Source: Chromobacterium alticapitis
GTDB lineage: Bacteria > Pseudomonadota > Gammaproteobacteria > Burkholderiales > Chromobacteriaceae
DNA length: 64,000 nt
Assembly (NCBI RefSeq): GCF_002924365.1
Contig: NZ_PQWB01000028.1
Coordinates: forward strand, 1 to 64,000
Direction of reading: 5' to 3'
The number at the start of each line of letters is the position of its first letter. Position 1 is the first letter of the stretch. Position numbers and translations under genes: made by a program. Shown one piece after another: positions 47,821-58,706 of the stretch. The notes beneath the pieces are model-generated. The model saw only the letters and a program-made list of their open reading frames with translations, made no database searches and was not told the origin of the DNA.

Positions 47821-50492
47821 GGCCGCACTATCTGACTCCGCTGTTTTCTCCGCGCACCGTGGCCGTGGTCGGCGCCAGCGACCGGCCCGGCTCGATCGGT
47901 CAGGCGATGTTCGCCAATCTGTTGGCCGGCTCTTTCCAGGGCAAGCTGTTCCCGGTCAATCTGAACCACAAGGTAGTGGGCGGCATCCCCGCTTTTTCTT
48001 CGGTGCGGCAGATTGATGATCCGCTGGATCTGGCCGTGGTGGCGACGGCTATCCGCTCTCTGCCCGGCATCATCAAGGACTGCGGCAAGAAGGGCGTCAA
48101 GGCGGTGCTGCTGGCCAAGGAGTTTTCCGACAGCGAGCAGCTGGAGCAGGAGCTGATCAATGAGGCGCTGTCCATCGCGCGCCATTTCGGCATCCGCCTG
48201 CTCGGCCCCAATGTACTGGGTCTGATGCGGCCAGTGGCGGGCTTCAACGCCAGCAATTACAGCGGCAAGGTGCGGCCGGGCAATTTGGCGCTGGTATCGG
48301 AATCGTCCGCGCTGTGCGCGGCGATGCTGGACTGGGCGGACAGCAAGGAAATCGGTTTTTCCAGCGTGGTGTCGCTGGGCCGCGCGCTGGATGTCGGCTT
48401 CGGCGAAATCCTGGACTACCTGGTGGCGGACAACGCCACTCAGGGCATTTTGTTGCATGTGCACCACATCCATGACGCGCGCCGCTTCATGTCGGCGCTG
48501 CGCGCCGCGGCGCGCACCAAGCCGGTGGTGGTGATCAAGTCCGGCCGTTTCGAGAACGATGCCGAAGGCCGCACCCACGCCAGCAATCTGGTGGCCAGCG
48601 GCGACGTGTTCGACGCCGCGCTGGCGCGCGCCGGCGTACTGCGCGTGTCGTCCATCGCCCAACTGTTCACCGCGGCCAAGGTGCTGGCGGCCAACTACAG
48701 AGTGGGCGGCAAGCGGCTGGCCATCGTCACCAACGGCTTTGGCCCCGGCCTGCTGGCGGCAGACAGCGCGATAGATTACGGCGTGGAACTGGCGCAGCTG
48801 GGCGAAGGCACCATGAAACTCCTGGACAGCGTGCTGCCGCGCAACTGGTCGCGCGGCAATCCTCTGGACATCATAGGCGACGCCAGTCCCATGCGTTTCC
48901 GCACCGCGGTCAAGGCCTGCGTCGACGATCCCGGCGTGGACGGCGTGATGGTGATCTTCACGCCGCAGGCCGGCACCGACCATTTGACCACGGCGCAGCT
49001 GATGATAGGCCTGCAGCGCGAGACCACCAAACCGCTGTTTCTGTCCTGGCTGGGCGACGCCAAGGTATCGGAAAGCCGCGAGCTGTTCTCCAAGGCCAAG
49101 TGCGCCCACTTCCGCGCGCCGGAGTACGGCATCGAAGTGTTCCGCCATCTGGCGGCGTATCAGCACAACCAGCAATTGCTGCTGCAAACGCCGGGGCCGC
49201 TGGAGGGCAAACACAAGGATCCTGACGTGGCGGCGGCGCGCCGGGTGATGGACGCCGCGCTGGCCGAAGGACGGGAAATCCTGTCTGAGCGCGAATCCAA
49301 ACAGGTGCTGGCCGCCTTTCACATCCCGGTCAATCCGACCACGCTGGCGCGCAACGCCGACGAGGCCGCGCGCCAGGCGGAGGCCATAGGCTATCCGGTG
49401 GTGCTGAAAATCGATTCCCCGGACATCATCTATAAGTCCGACGTGGGCGGCGTGGAGCTCAACATCAGCAACGAGGCCACGCTGCGCGCGGCTTTCGACG
49501 GCATCATGAGCCGCACCCGGCAGGCGAGGCCCGACGCGCGCATCGAGGGCGTGTCGGTGCAGCCCATGCGCAAGCGGCGCTTCGCCCGCGAAGTGATGGT
49601 GGGGGTGGCGCACGATGCCGCCTTCGGGCCGGTGGTCACCTTCGGCGCCGGCGGCATCGCGGTGGAGGTGATGCACGACCTGGCGCTGGCCTTGCCGCCG
49701 CTGAACGATTACCTGGTGGACAATATGATAGGCCAGACCCGCATCGGCCAGTTGCTGGGGCCGTTCAAGAATCTGCCCCCGGTGGACGGGGAGGAACTGC
49801 GCCATGTTTTGCTGCAGGTGTCGGAAATGGTGTGCGAACTGCCGCAGATCAGAGAGCTCGACATCAACCCGCTGGTGGCGGACGAGAAGGGCGTCATCGC
49901 GCTGGACGCCCGCATCATCGTGCAGCCGGCGCGCGCCGCGCAAAAGCGCTACGGCCACATGGCCATCATGCCTTATCCCTCCCATATGCTCGTCTGCGCC
50001 AAGCTGCGCGACGGCACGCCGGTGATGATAAGACCGATCCGGCCCGAGGATGCGGACATGCAGCAGGCCTTCGTCCGCAATTTGTCCGAGGAAAGCCGCT
50101 ACAACCGTTATCTTTCGAGCATCAAGCAGCTGTCGCAGAGCATGCTGGTCCGCTTCACCCAGCTGGATTACGACCGAGAGATGGCCCTGGCGATGACGCG
50201 CGAAGGCGAAGCCGGCGAGGAGATGCTGGCGGTGGCGCGCTTCATCACCGATCCGGACAACGAGGCCTGCGAGTTTGCGCTGGAAGTGGCTGACCACTGG
50301 CAGGGACGCGGCATTGGCAATCTGCTGATGCAGGCGCTGTTCGACGCGGCGCGCGAGCAGGGGCTGAAACTGATGCGCGGCGAAGTCCTGGCCGGCAACA
50401 AGGGCATGCTGAAACTGATGCATAAACTGGGGTTTAGCGTTGAGCCGCACCCCGAGGACAGGGCATTGACACTGGTGTTGAAGCCCCTGTGA
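47817..50492 (+). CDS. Pat/YfiQ-type protein lysine acetyltransferase
   Basis: This 891-residue protein has an N-terminal CoA-binding/NDP-forming acyl-CoA synthetase-like region ([17 protein letters not shown]), a succinyl-CoA-synthetase-like ATP-grasp part ([20 protein letters not shown]) and a C-terminal GNAT domain ([19 protein letters not shown]). This is the YfiQ/Pat layout, which acetylates metabolic enzymes on Lys with acetyl-CoA. The start overlaps the CDF stop (ATGA), an unusual neighbour. Confidence 0.92.
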   Translation: MRPHYLTPLFSPRTVAVVGASDRPGSIGQAMFANLLAGSFQGKLFPVNLNHKVVGGIPAFSSVRQIDDPLDLAVVATAIRSLPGIIKDCGKKGVKAVLLAKEFSDSEQLEQELINEALSIARHFGIRLLGPNVLGLMRPVAGFNASNYSGKVRPGNLALVSESSALCAAMLDWADSKEIGFSSVVSLGRALDVGFGEILDYLVADNATQGILLHVHHIHDARRFMSALRAAARTKPVVVIKSGRFENDAEGRTHASNLVASGDVFDAALARAGVLRVSSIAQLFTAAKVLAANYRVGGKRLAIVTNGFGPGLLAADSAIDYGVELAQLGEGTMKLLDSVLPRNWSRGNPLDIIGDASPMRFRTAVKACVDDPGVDGVMVIFTPQAGTDHLTTAQLMIGLQRETTKPLFLSWLGDAKVSESRELFSKAKCAHFRAPEYGIEVFRHLAAYQHNQQLLLQTPGPLEGKHKDPDVAAARRVMDAALAEGREILSERESKQVLAAFHIPVNPTTLARNADEAARQAEAIGYPVVLKIDSPDIIYKSDVGGVELNISNEATLRAAFDGIMSRTRQARPDARIEGVSVQPMRKRRFAREVMVGVAHDAAFGPVVTFGAGGIAVEVMHDLALALPPLNDYLVDNMIGQTRIGQLLGPFKNLPPVDGEELRHVLLQVSEMVCELPQIRELDINPLVADEKGVIALDARIIVQPARAAQKRYGHMAIMPYPSHMLVCAKLRDGTPVMIRPIRPEDADMQQAFVRNLSEESRYNRYLSSIKQLSQSMLVRFTQLDYDREMALAMTREGEAGEEMLAVARFITDPDNEACEFALEVADHWQGRGIGNLLMQALFDAAREQGLKLMRGEVLAGNKGMLKLMHKLGFSVEPHPEDRALTLVLKPL

Positions 50493-50525
50493 GCGACGGC
50501 CGCCACAGTGCCTTGCATTAAGCGC

Positions 50526-50555
50526 TTGCAAGATAAGGGAAATCTGCCATAAAAT
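50526..50555 (+). promoter_or_regulatory. Predicted rpsP operon promoter
   Basis: TTGCAA (50526-50531) and TAAAAT (50550-50555) are spaced 18 bases, leaving about 40 bases to the rpsP ATG. Confidence 0.6.
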
Positions 50556-50598
50556 CGTGGGCTTTTCTATATCCCGTTTTTTTCAAGGACAATCGACA

Positions 50599-50850
50599 AT
50601 GGTAGTGATTCGTCTGGCCCGCGGCGGCGCCAAGAACCGTCCGTTCTACAACATCGTGGTGACCGATTCCCGCAACCGTCGTGACGGTCGCTTCATCGAG
50701 CGCGTTGGCTTCTACAACCCGGTAGCCAACGAGAAGCAAGAGCGCGTCCGCTTCACCATGGACCGTCTGAACTACTGGGTCGGCGTTGGCGCCCAGCTGT
50801 CCGACTCCGTTGCCAAGCTGCTGAAAGAGCAGAAAGTCGTAGCCGCTTAA
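50599..50850 (+). CDS. rpsP: 30S ribosomal protein S16
   Basis: This 83-residue S16 binds 16S rRNA during 30S assembly. It opens [20 protein letters not shown] and contains [15 protein letters not shown] chose the ATG at 50599 with AAGGA upstream. It is the first gene of rpsP-rimM-trmD-rplS. Confidence 0.98.
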   Translation: MVVIRLARGGAKNRPFYNIVVTDSRNRRDGRFIERVGFYNPVANEKQERVRFTMDRLNYWVGVGAQLSDSVAKLLKEQKVVAA

Positions 50851-50884
50851 TCCGGCTATCCGACTTCAAGACGGAATTGGGCGC

Positions 50885-51394
50885 ATGCGCGACGAAGATC
50901 TCGTAGTAATGGGCTTTGTGCGCGGCGCCTTCGGTATCAAAGGTTGGGTGAAAATCCACGCCGATACCGAATACGCTGACGGCCTGTTCGATTACCCGGT
51001 CTGGTGGCTGGGCAAGAACGGCAGCTGGAAGCCGTATACATTTGAGAACGGCGCTGTCCAGCCCAAGGCGCTCGCCGCCAAGCTGGAAGGCGTCGAAGGC
51101 AGAGATGCCGCCGAGTTGTTGCGCGGTTCGCAGATCGCGGTTCCGCGCAGCGAGCTGCCGGCCCCCGCCGATGACGAGTACTACTGGAACGACCTGATGG
51201 GTCTGACCGTGGTCAATCAGCAGGGCGAAACGCTCGGCAAGGTGGACAATCTGCTCGAAACCGGCGCCAACGACGTGCTGGTGGTGAAGGGCGACGATGG
51301 ACAGCAGCGGCTGATTCCGTTTGTGGAACAGTACGTGCTGGACGTGGTGCCGGCCGAAGGCCGCATCCTGGTGGACTGGGGTCTGGATTACTGA
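50885..51394 (+). CDS. rimM: 16S rRNA processing protein RimM
   Basis: This 169-residue 30S maturation factor binds S19 and helps the head of the subunit fold. It opens [19 protein letters not shown], and the C-terminal PRC-barrel domain has [17 protein letters not shown] and [12 protein letters not shown]. It starts 34 bases after rpsP and overlaps trmD by one base (TGATG). Confidence 0.97.
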   Translation: MRDEDLVVMGFVRGAFGIKGWVKIHADTEYADGLFDYPVWWLGKNGSWKPYTFENGAVQPKALAAKLEGVEGRDAAELLRGSQIAVPRSELPAPADDEYYWNDLMGLTVVNQQGETLGKVDNLLETGANDVLVVKGDDGQQRLIPFVEQYVLDVVPAEGRILVDWGLDY

Positions 51395-52161
51395 TGCAGA
51401 TCGATGCGGTGACGCTGTTCCCGGAGATGTTCGATTCGATTGCCCGCTTTGGCGTCAGCCAGCGGGCGCTTGACTTGGGCCTCTGGCATTTCAAAGCCTG
51501 GAATCCGCGCGACTTCACCCACGACAATTATCGTCGGGTGGACGACCGGCCCTATGGCGGCGGTCCCGGCATGGTGATGCAGATCGAGCCGCTGGAGCAG
51601 GCGATAGACGCCGCGCGCGCGCGTCAGCGCGAAGCCGGCGTCGAGGCCAGCCACGTGGTCTACCTGTCTCCGCAAGGCGTCAGGCTCAGCCACGCCAAGG
51701 CGGAGGAGCTGTCGCAACGGCAAGGCCTGATCCTGCTGTGCGGCCGCTACGAAGGCATAGACGAGCGGCTGATCGCCACCCAGGTCGACGAGGAAATTTC
51801 CATCGGCGACTACGTGCTGTCAGGCGGCGAGCTGCCGGCCATGGTGCTGGCGGACGCGGTGGTGCGGCTGTTGCCGGGCGTGCTCAACGATGCGCAATCG
51901 GCGTACGAAGACTCATTTGTGGACGGTCTGCTGGACTGCCCGCATTACACCCGACCCGAAGAGTATCGAGGCATGCGGGTGCCGGACGTGCTGTTGTCCG
52001 GTAATCATGCCCTGATCGCCAAATGGCGGCTCAAGCAGTCGCTGGGGCGGACGTGGAAACGTCGGCCCGAGCTGCTGCAAGACCGCGTTTTGACAAAACA
52101 GGAATCTCGGCTGCTGGCAGAGTACCAGCAGGAACAAGATGTCCAGAATAAATCGGAGTAA
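51394..52161 (+). CDS. trmD: tRNA (guanine-N1)-methyltransferase TrmD
   Basis: This 255-residue enzyme methylates G37 of tRNAs to prevent frameshifting. The trefoil-knot SAM site is seen in [14 protein letters not shown] and [30 protein letters not shown] opens the protein, and [15 protein letters not shown] is conserved. It is coupled to rimM and followed three bases later by rplS. Confidence 0.98.
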   Translation: MQIDAVTLFPEMFDSIARFGVSQRALDLGLWHFKAWNPRDFTHDNYRRVDDRPYGGGPGMVMQIEPLEQAIDAARARQREAGVEASHVVYLSPQGVRLSHAKAEELSQRQGLILLCGRYEGIDERLIATQVDEEISIGDYVLSGGELPAMVLADAVVRLLPGVLNDAQSAYEDSFVDGLLDCPHYTRPEEYRGMRVPDVLLSGNHALIAKWRLKQSLGRTWKRRPELLQDRVLTKQESRLLAEYQQEQDVQNKSE

Positions 52162-52164
52162 ATC

Positions 52165-52533
52165 ATGAATCTGATTCAAAAACTCGAGCAAGAAGAAATC
52201 GCGCGCCTGGGCAAGACCCTGCCGGCATTCGCCCCGGGCGACACCGTAGTGGTGCAAGTGAAGGTTAAGGAAGGCAACCGCGAACGTCTGCAGGCTTACG
52301 AAGGCGTTGTGATCGCCAAGCGTAACCGCGGCCTGAACAGCGCTTTCACCGTGCGCAAGATGTCCGCCGGCGAAGGCGTTGAACGTACCTTCCAAACCTA
52401 CTCCCCGCTGGTGGCTTCCGTTGAAGTGAAGCGCCGCGGCGACGTGCGTCGCGCCAAGCTGTACTACCTGCGCGGCCGCACTGGCAAGTCCGCTCGCATC
52501 AAGGAAAAGCTGCCGGCTCGCAAGCAGGGTTAA
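52165..52533 (+). CDS. rplS: 50S ribosomal protein L19
   Basis: This 122-residue L19 lies at the 30S-50S interface. It contains [20 protein letters not shown] and the conserved [19 protein letters not shown]. It ends the operon and is followed by a strong terminator. Confidence 0.98.
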   Translation: MNLIQKLEQEEIARLGKTLPAFAPGDTVVVQVKVKEGNRERLQAYEGVVIAKRNRGLNSAFTVRKMSAGEGVERTFQTYSPLVASVEVKRRGDVRRAKLYYLRGRTGKSARIKEKLPARKQG

Positions 52534-52560
52534 TCCTGTCGGCGACCGCCGCTATCATCA

Positions 52561-52590
52561 AAGCGCAAGGCTCGGCCTTGCGCTTTTTTC
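52561..52590 (+). terminator. Intrinsic terminator of the rpsP-rplS operon
   Basis: GCGCAAGGC pairs with GCCTTGCGC around TCG and is followed by TTTTTTC. Confidence 0.92.
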
Positions 52591-52607
52591 GTTTCTAGGG
52601 GGATGCG

Positions 52608-53072
52608 ATGGAGTACAGCGCCGTGATCGCCGCGCCGTTCGGACGACTGGGCGTGGCCTGCCGCGACGGAGAGTTGATCGCGCTGAGCTTTCTGCCGGCT
52701 GATGCCACTCTGCGGCCGCCGCAGGCGGGCAGCCTGGAGGAGGAGGCGGCAAGACAGCTTGAGGCTTATTACGCGGATCCGCGCCATATCTTCACTGTGC
52801 CTTACCGGCTGCATGGCACGCCTTATCAGCAGCGGGTGTGGATGCAGATCGCCGCCATTCCCTGCGGCGAGACTCGGCGTTATCTGGATCTATCCCAGGC
52901 CTTGGCTTCTTCGCCGCGCGCCGTCGGCGGCGCTTGCGGCCGTAATCCCATTCCCGTCATCGTGCCCTGCCATCGAGTGGTGGCCAGCGCGGGTCTGGGA
53001 GGCTTCAACCAGTCCACTGGCGACGAGACCTTGGACATCAAGCGATGGCTGCTGCGGCATGAGCTTGGCTAG
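52608..53072 (+). CDS. ogt: Methylated-DNA--protein-cysteine methyltransferase
   Basis: This 154-residue suicide repair protein removes O6-methyl from guanine. The acceptor Cys is in [18 protein letters not shown], with the helix-turn-helix segment [16 protein letters not shown] ahead of it. Length fits Ogt/AGT without an AdaA domain. The ATG at 52608 has GGGGG upstream. It overlaps xerD by 14 bases. Confidence 0.94.
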   Translation: MEYSAVIAAPFGRLGVACRDGELIALSFLPADATLRPPQAGSLEEEAARQLEAYYADPRHIFTVPYRLHGTPYQQRVWMQIAAIPCGETRRYLDLSQALASSPRAVGGACGRNPIPVIVPCHRVVASAGLGGFNQSTGDETLDIKRWLLRHELG

Positions 53073-53946
53073 AGATGGCATAGATATTTTTCTAGACCAG
53101 CTATGGCTGGAGGACGGCCTGTCGCAGAACACGCTGGCCGCGTACCGGCGCGACCTGTCCAAATTGTCGGCGAGGCTGGAAGAGCAGGGCGCGTCGCTGG
53201 ACAGCGCGGACGAGGCGGAGCTGGAGCGGGCTCTGCTGGCTGGCGTGGAGAGCGAAAAGCCGGCCACTCGCGCCCGCCTGACTTCCGCGCTGCGCCGCTA
53301 CTACCAGCACTTGCTGCGCAGCGGCCGGCGCAGCGACGACCCTAGCGCGCGGTTGGCCAGCCCCAAGCAAGGGCTGCGGTTGCCCAAGTCGCTGTCCGAG
53401 GTCGACGTCGAGGCGCTGCTGGCTGCGCCGGATACCGACACCCCGTTGGGCCTGCGCGACCGAGCGATGCTGGAGGTCTTGTACGCCAGCGGTTTGCGCG
53501 TTTCCGAGCTGGTGGGGCTGACGCTGAATCAGTTGAATCTGCTGGACGGGGTAGTGCAGACCGTGGGCAAGGGCAGCAAGGAGCGGCTGGTGCCGCTGGG
53601 CGAGATCGCCCAGGATTGGCTGCTGCGCTATCTGCGGGAGGCGCGGCCGCTGCTGCTGGCCGGCCTACCCTGCGATGCGGTCTTCGTCACCCAGCGCAAG
53701 GCCGGCATGACGCGGCAAATGGCCTGGCATTTGATCACCCAATATGCGGCGCGGCAGGGCTTGTCGCGGGTCAGCCCCCATGTGCTGCGCCACGCCTTCG
53801 CCACTCATCTGGTCAATCACGGCGCCGATCTGAGGGTCGTGCAGCTGCTGCTGGGCCACGCGGACATCTCCACCACTCAGATTTACACCCATGTCGCGCG
53901 CGAGCGGCTGAAGCAACTGCACGCGCGCCATCACCCGCGCGGCTGA
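53059..53946 (+). CDS. xerD: Tyrosine recombinase XerD
   Basis: This 295-residue site-specific recombinase resolves chromosome dimers at dif with XerC. The catalytic set is visible: Arg in [13 protein letters not shown], Lys in [10 protein letters not shown], HxxR in [13 protein letters not shown], His in [16 protein letters not shown], and the nucleophile Tyr there. I chose the ATG at 53059 (MSLARDG), overlapping ogt. The longer ORF belongs to another frame. XerD rather than XerC is favoured by overall sequence; XerC is not in the window. Confidence 0.92.
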   Translation: MSLARDGIDIFLDQLWLEDGLSQNTLAAYRRDLSKLSARLEEQGASLDSADEAELERALLAGVESEKPATRARLTSALRRYYQHLLRSGRRSDDPSARLASPKQGLRLPKSLSEVDVEALLAAPDTDTPLGLRDRAMLEVLYASGLRVSELVGLTLNQLNLLDGVVQTVGKGSKERLVPLGEIAQDWLLRYLREARPLLLAGLPCDAVFVTQRKAGMTRQMAWHLITQYAARQGLSRVSPHVLRHAFATHLVNHGADLRVVQLLLGHADISTTQIYTHVARERLKQLHARHHPRG

Positions 53947-53961
53947 GCCGGCCGGCGCAGC

Positions 53962-53990
53962 AAAAACGCCCGCTTGCGCGGGCGTTTGTC
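53962..53990. terminator. Bidirectional terminator between xerD and clpA
   Basis: AAACGCCCGC pairs with GCGGGCGTTT around TTGC, with A/T runs outside on both strands. It serves the convergent xerD and clpA. Confidence 0.85.
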
Positions 53991-54005
53991 CGGGGCGCCT
54001 CAAGG

Positions 54006-56288
54006 TCAGGCGGGTTCGGCTGTCGCCAGCGCGTCCTGATCGAATTGCAGCTCCACCTTGCCGTCAATCACCGTCACCGTCACCTCGCCGCCAGACACCA
54101 GCCGGCCGAATAGCAACTCGTCGGCCAGCGCTTTGCGCAGCGTGTCCTGAATCAGGCGCGCCATCGGGCGCGCGCCCATCAGCGGATCAAAGCCGTTCTT
54201 CGCCAGGTAGCGGCGCAGCTCGTCGGTGAAGTGGACGTCGACGTGCTTCTCGGACAATTGCTGTTCCAGCTGCATCAGGAACTTGTCCACCACCTGCAGA
54301 ATGATCTGCTCGTCCAGCACGCCGAACGGGATGATGGCATCCAGCCGGTTGCGGAACTCGGGACTGAACAGCCGCTTGATGTCGCCCATCTCGTCGCCGG
54401 CGGCCTTGGTCTGGGTGAAGCCCAGGGAGGGCTTGGACAGCGATTCGGCGCCCGCATTGGTGGTCATGATCAGCACCACGTTGCGGAAGTCCGCCTTGCG
54501 GCCGTTGTTGTCGGTCAGCGTGCCGTGGTCCATCACCTGCAGCAGCACGTTGTAGATGTCCGGATGCGCTTTCTCGATCTCATCCAGCAGCACCACCGCG
54601 TACGGATGCTTGTTGATGGCCTCGGTCAGCTGGCCGCCCTGTTCGAAGCCGACATAGCCCGGAGGCGCGCCGATCAGCCGCGACACCGCGTGGCGCTCCA
54701 TGTACTCGGACATGTCGAAGCGGATCAGCTCGACGCCGAGGATGTAGGCCAGTTGGCGCGCCAGTTCGGTCTTGCCGACGCCGGTGGGGCCGGAGAACAG
54801 GAAGGAGCCGATAGGCTTCTGCGGGTTGCCCAAGCCGGAACGCGTCATTTTGATCGCGCTGGCCAGGCCTTCGATCGCCTTCTCCTGGCCGAACACCACG
54901 TTCTTTAGATCGCGCTCCAGGTTCTTCAGCACGTTCTTGTCGTCGCTGGAGACCGTTTTGGGCGGAATGCGGGCGATCTTGGCGACGATCTCCTCGATCT
55001 CCGACTTGTTGATCACCTTCTTCTGCCGCGACTTGGGCAGAATCTTTTGCGCCGCGCCGGCCTCGTCTATCACGTCGATGGCCTTGTCCGGCAAGTGGCG
55101 GTCATTGATGTAGCGCGCAGACAGCTCCGCCGCGGTGGACAGCGCCGATTGCGTGTACTTGACGCCGTGGTGGGCCTCGAAGCGGGATTTCAGCCCCTTC
55201 AGAATTTCCACCGTCTGTTCGACCGTAGGCTCGCTGACGTCTATCTTCTGGAAGCGGCGCGACAGCGCATTGTCCTTTTCGAAAATGCCGCGGTATTCGT
55301 TGTACGTCGTCGCGCCTATGCAACGCAGGCTGCCGTTCGAAAGGGCAGGTTTCAGCAGGTTGGACGCGTCCAGCGTGCCGCCAGAGGCCGCGCCGGCGCC
55401 GATCAGCGTGTGGATCTCATCGATGAACAAGATGGCGTTGCTGTCGTCGGTCAATTGCTTGATCACCGCCTTCAGCCGCTGCTCGAAGTCGCCGCGGTAC
55501 TTGGTGCCGGCCAGCAGAGCGCCCATGTCCAGCGCGTAGACATTGGACTTGGCCAAGATTTCCGGCACTTCGCCATTGACGATGCGGCGCGCCAAGCCTT
55601 CGGCGATGGCGGTTTTGCCCACGCCGGCCTCGCCCACCAGCAGCGGGTTGTTCTTGCGGCGGCGGCACAGAATCTGCACCGTGCGCTCAAGCTCATGCTC
55701 GCGGCCGATCAGCGGGTCTATCTTGCCGTCGCGCGCCATCTGGTTGAGGTTCTGAGTGTAGTTCTCCAGCGCCCCGCCCGGACCGGTGGCCTGCTCCTCG
55801 CCCTCCGCATCGCCATTGTTGTTGTCGCGCGGCTCCTGCGGCGGCTGTTGCGAGCGCTGCTTGGTGATGCCGTGCGAAATGAAGTTGACGACGTCCAGCC
55901 GCGAAATGCCTTGCTGGTGCAGGTAGTACACCGCATGCGAGTCCTTTTCGCCGAAGATGGCGACCAGAATGTTGGCGCCGGACACTTCCTTCTTGCCAGA
56001 CGACTGCACATGCAGGATGGCGCGTTGAATCACGCGTTGGAAGCCTAGGGTGGGCTGGGTTTCGACTTCGGTCTCGCCGGGCACGGTGGGGGTGTGCTCG
56101 TCGATGAAGTCGGTCAGCTGTTTTTTCAGTTGGTCGATATTCGCTCCGCAGGCTCGCAACACTTCTGCGGCCGACGGATTGTCGGTCATCGCGAGCAGCA
56201 GATGCTCCACGCTGATGAACTCGTGGCGTTTGCGCCGTGCGTCCATGAACGCCATATGCAGGCTTACTTCAAGCTCCTGGGCAATCAT
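54006..56288 (-). CDS. clpA: ATP-dependent Clp protease ATPase subunit ClpA
   Basis: This 760-residue AAA+ unfoldase feeds substrates to ClpP. An N-terminal Clp-N repeat domain is followed by two ATPase modules: Walker [17 protein letters not shown] and [15 protein letters not shown], Walker [15 protein letters not shown] and [15 protein letters not shown]. The C-terminal domain ends the protein. The ATG at 56288 has GGAGG upstream and overlaps the clpS stop (TGATG). ClpS delivers N-degron substrates to it. A Pro/Gln/Asn-rich linker ([20 protein letters not shown]-type) lies after the N-domain. Confidence 0.96.
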   Translation of the reverse strand: MIAQELEVSLHMAFMDARRKRHEFISVEHLLLAMTDNPSAAEVLRACGANIDQLKKQLTDFIDEHTPTVPGETEVETQPTLGFQRVIQRAILHVQSSGKKEVSGANILVAIFGEKDSHAVYYLHQQGISRLDVVNFISHGITKQRSQQPPQEPRDNNNGDAEGEEQATGPGGALENYTQNLNQMARDGKIDPLIGREHELERTVQILCRRRKNNPLLVGEAGVGKTAIAEGLARRIVNGEVPEILAKSNVYALDMGALLAGTKYRGDFEQRLKAVIKQLTDDSNAILFIDEIHTLIGAGAASGGTLDASNLLKPALSNGSLRCIGATTYNEYRGIFEKDNALSRRFQKIDVSEPTVEQTVEILKGLKSRFEAHHGVKYTQSALSTAAELSARYINDRHLPDKAIDVIDEAGAAQKILPKSRQKKVINKSEIEEIVAKIARIPPKTVSSDDKNVLKNLERDLKNVVFGQEKAIEGLASAIKMTRSGLGNPQKPIGSFLFSGPTGVGKTELARQLAYILGVELIRFDMSEYMERHAVSRLIGAPPGYVGFEQGGQLTEAINKHPYAVVLLDEIEKAHPDIYNVLLQVMDHGTLTDNNGRKADFRNVVLIMTTNAGAESLSKPSLGFTQTKAAGDEMGDIKRLFSPEFRNRLDAIIPFGVLDEQIILQVVDKFLMQLEQQLSEKHVDVHFTDELRRYLAKNGFDPLMGARPMARLIQDTLRKALADELLFGRLVSGGEVTVTVIDGKVELQFDQDALATAEPA

Positions 56289-56608
56289 CAGTTTTCCTCC
56301 ATTACGCACTGAAGCGGATGCTGATGCGCTTTCGCATATTGCAACACCTGCTCGACCTTCGTTGCAGCCACGTCTTTGGTATAAACGCCACACACGCCGT
56401 GACCTTGCGTGTGGACCTGCAGCATGATTTGTGTGGCCTGCTCTCTGTTCATGTGGAAGAACTGCTGGAGAACCTGTACCACGAAGTCCATCGGGGTAAA
56501 ATCATCGTTCAATAACAACACCTTATACATCGGTGGAGGGTTTTCCCTAACCCGTGACGCCTCAAGCTGGGCATCGTCTTTGACCGAGGTGGACATGTCG
56601 ACTTTCAT
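56288..56608 (-). CDS. clpS: ATP-dependent Clp protease adaptor ClpS
   Basis: This 106-residue adaptor binds N-degrons and passes them to ClpA. The core [19 protein letters not shown] and [20 protein letters not shown] hold the N-degron pocket and ClpA contacts. The start could be 56608 (MKVD) or 56596 (MSTS); neither has a strong Shine-Dalgarno. It is divergent from the cold-shock gene across 214 bases. Confidence 0.94.
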   Translation of the reverse strand: MKVDMSTSVKDDAQLEASRVRENPPPMYKVLLLNDDFTPMDFVVQVLQQFFHMNREQATQIMLQVHTQGHGVCGVYTKDVAATKVEQVLQYAKAHQHPLQCVMEEN

Positions 56609-56822
56609 GGAAACGGTGCCTTACTTCAATTTTGGTTCCCCTGGACTTTTTTTCAAGGGGGGGCAACAGACGGCAATCACTTGACGGCGCCGCCATGGTT
56701 GCGTAGAAATGCAGCTGGTGCTTGGCTTAGCTGTTTGGCATTTTGCGTCACAGCAAAACTGTCATACTTAATTAAGCTCTAAGTTGGTCGGCTTCACCAG
56801 CCTTTTTTTGCAAGGAAGTTAA

Positions 56823-57026
56823 ATGGCATTTGGTACCGTGAAGTGGTTCAATGACGCAAAAGGCTTCGGCTTTATTACTCCGGACGAAGGCGGCGAGGAT
56901 CTGTTCGCTCACTTCTCGGCCATCAACATGCAAGGCTTCAAGACTCTGAAAGAGGGTCAGCGTGTAAGCTTTGAAGTGGTGTCCGGTCCGAAAGGTAAGC
57001 AAGCGTCCAATATCCAGAACGCGTAA
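56823..57026 (+). CDS. Cold-shock protein (CspA family)
   Basis: This 67-residue single-domain RNA/ssDNA chaperone opens [20 protein letters not shown] (RNP1 KGFGFI) and then reads DLFAHFSAI (RNP2). It ends [10 protein letters not shown]. Next to clpS, it matches CspD/CspA-type genes of beta- and gammaproteobacteria. AAGGAAG precedes the ATG after a T-rich stretch. The upstream region has room for a long structured leader, but I cannot define one. Confidence 0.95.
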   Translation: MAFGTVKWFNDAKGFGFITPDEGGEDLFAHFSAINMQGFKTLKEGQRVSFEVVSGPKGKQASNIQNA

Positions 57027-57076
57027 ATCTGTTCTGGACTCAGTCCCGCCGCGTGGTGGGCTGCAAGGCATATTTC

Positions 57077-57101
57077 AAAGCCCGCCTCAGGCGGGCTTTT
57101 C
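57077..57101. terminator. Bidirectional terminator after the cold-shock gene
   Basis: AAAGCCCGCC pairs with GGCGGGCTTT around TCA-type loop bases, and TTTTC follows. It serves the convergent GNAT gene too. Confidence 0.88.
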
Positions 57102-57105
57102 ATTT

Positions 57106-57642
57106 TCAATCGCGGACGGCGTAGCCGGCGCGCGTCAGCAGGTAAACTCGGGAAGCTGGCTGATCGGGCACGTCGGCCAGCTCTCCAGCTTGGCGGAAAC
57201 CCTGTTTTTCCAGCACTCGGATCGAGGCGTGGTTGGCGGGGCGGACCTTGCCGTACACCGCGGGGGCGCCGAGCTGATCGAATGCGCAACGCAAGGCGGC
57301 GCGCGCGGTTTCGCTGGCATAGCCCATTCCCCAGGCCGATGCTGCGAAACGGTAGCCCAGATTCAGCCGCGTCTCGCCGCCGTAATCCATATACGACAGT
57401 CCGCCAAAACCGATGATGCGTTCCGGTGCTTCCCGTTTTGCTACGGCCCATTGTCCACAGCCTTCTTCGCGCCATCCTTTCAGCCAGGCGGCCAGCCTAT
57501 CCTCCGCGTATTGCAGCGAAGGATAGGGGCCATTCGGATTATAGAGGTTGGTGGCGGGATCGCCGTAGATGTCGAACAAGGCGTGCACGTCCGCCTCCAT
57601 CACGGCCCGCAAGAGCAGCCGTTCCATTTCCAGATAGCGCAT
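57106..57642 (-). CDS. RimJ/RimL-type GNAT acetyltransferase
   Basis: This 178-residue N-acetyltransferase opens MRYLEMERLLLRAVMEADV and has the GNAT acetyl-CoA site around GYRFAASAWGMGYASETARA. It continues with VRPANHASIRVLEKQGFRQ, as in the RimJ/RimL group. Substrates are unknown (protein N-termini or small molecules). I chose the ATG at 57642. It diverges from a LysR regulator across an AT-rich gap. Confidence 0.88.
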   Translation of the reverse strand: MRYLEMERLLLRAVMEADVHALFDIYGDPATNLYNPNGPYPSLQYAEDRLAAWLKGWREEGCGQWAVAKREAPERIIGFGGLSYMDYGGETRLNLGYRFAASAWGMGYASETARAALRCAFDQLGAPAVYGKVRPANHASIRVLEKQGFRQAGELADVPDQPASRVYLLTRAGYAVRD

Positions 57643-57735
57643 GGTGTTTTCTCTTTGAGATAGGCATGCGATTTTCAATGCTGTTTAGGTATTATGAAAG
57701 ATGCCATTTAATGATATTTGATATGGATTTTTGAT

Positions 57736-58623
57736 ATGACTGTTTCTTTGGATGACTTGCAGCTGCTGCTGGATGCGGCAGAGTTGGGCAGTTTCAGCCA
57801 GGCGGCGGCCCGGCGCGGATGGGCGCAGCCGCAGGTCAGCCAACGCATCGCTCAACTGGAGTCGTCTCTGGGGGCGCAATTGTTCAAGCGCCACCGCCGC
57901 GGCGCGGAGCCGACCGCCGCTTGCCTGGCCTATTTGCCGGCAGCCAGGGCGGCGTTGGAGGCGCTGGCGGAGGGGAAGGAACGGCTGACGATTGGCGAGG
58001 GGTTGCCCAAGGTTAGACTGGGCGCCCTGCCATCCTTGTCTGGAGTGGCTTTTGGCCCACTGCTGCGTAGGCTGGCCGACGCGCCTGTGGAAATTCATTG
58101 CGATACCGACCATTCGCCGCAGATTCTGCAGCAAGTGCTGTCCGGCGCGCTGGATATCGGCTTCGTATTGCACAGGCCGCACCCCGCCGGCCTTGAACTG
58201 GAGACGTTGGGTGAGACGCCTATCGTGGCGGTGGCGGGCGCTTCCCATCCTCTGGCGACGCGACGCGGCGTGACTTTGAGCCAGATGGCCGCTTATCCGC
58301 TGGCGCCGCAGCGCTGGGGCGCGGCCGCAGAGGATTTGGCGCGGCGTTTGCGGTCCCTGCGCCAGTCCGTCAGTCCCATCCATTTATTGCAGCCTGCCGC
58401 CGCGGCGCGCGATCTGGCGCTGTGGCATGGCTATGTCGCCTTCGTGCCCAGGCTGGCGGTGCGGGAGGAGTTGGCGCAGGGTTTGCTCAAGGAGCTGGAT
58501 CTGGCCGAGCCGGAGCTGGGCCGCTGGCGGGTGGCGATGGTTTGGCGCGGCGGCAAGCGGCGCGATGCAGCGCGGGACCGGGTGCTGGAGGCGGCGCGGG
58601 AACTGGCGAGGGAGTGGCGTTGA
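57736..58623 (+). CDS. LysR-family transcriptional regulator
   Basis: This 295-residue regulator has an N-terminal winged helix (LQLLLDAAELGSFSQAAARR) and a substrate-binding domain from about residue 90. LysR proteins usually control a divergent gene, here possibly the GNAT gene at 57106. The 93-base gap contains the repeated ATTTGATATGG/TTTTTGATATG stretch near the start. Ligand and targets are unknown. The ATG at 57736 gives the usual N-terminus (MTVSLDDLQLL). Confidence 0.92.
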   Translation: MTVSLDDLQLLLDAAELGSFSQAAARRGWAQPQVSQRIAQLESSLGAQLFKRHRRGAEPTAACLAYLPAARAALEALAEGKERLTIGEGLPKVRLGALPSLSGVAFGPLLRRLADAPVEIHCDTDHSPQILQQVLSGALDIGFVLHRPHPAGLELETLGETPIVAVAGASHPLATRRGVTLSQMAAYPLAPQRWGAAAEDLARRLRSLRQSVSPIHLLQPAAAARDLALWHGYVAFVPRLAVREELAQGLLKELDLAEPELGRWRVAMVWRGGKRRDAARDRVLEAARELAREWR

Positions 58624-58654
58624 ATGGCTTGCTCCCGCGGTATCGACGGCGGTA

Positions 58655-58688
58655 ATGAAAAAAGCCTCCGGATCGCTCCGGAGGCTTT
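58655..58688 (-). terminator. Intrinsic terminator of icd
   Basis: AAAGCCTCCGG pairs with CCGGAGGCTTT around ATCGCT. On the minus strand the T-run continues (TTTTTTC). It lies 19 bases past the icd stop. Confidence 0.9.
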
Positions 58689-58706
58689 GTCGATGCGGGT
58701 TGACGC

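Noticed and set aside
47730-50531. 933-codon open frame antisense to the Pat-type gene
   Set aside because: Shadow frame of low-complexity composition; the plus-strand protein has clear domains.
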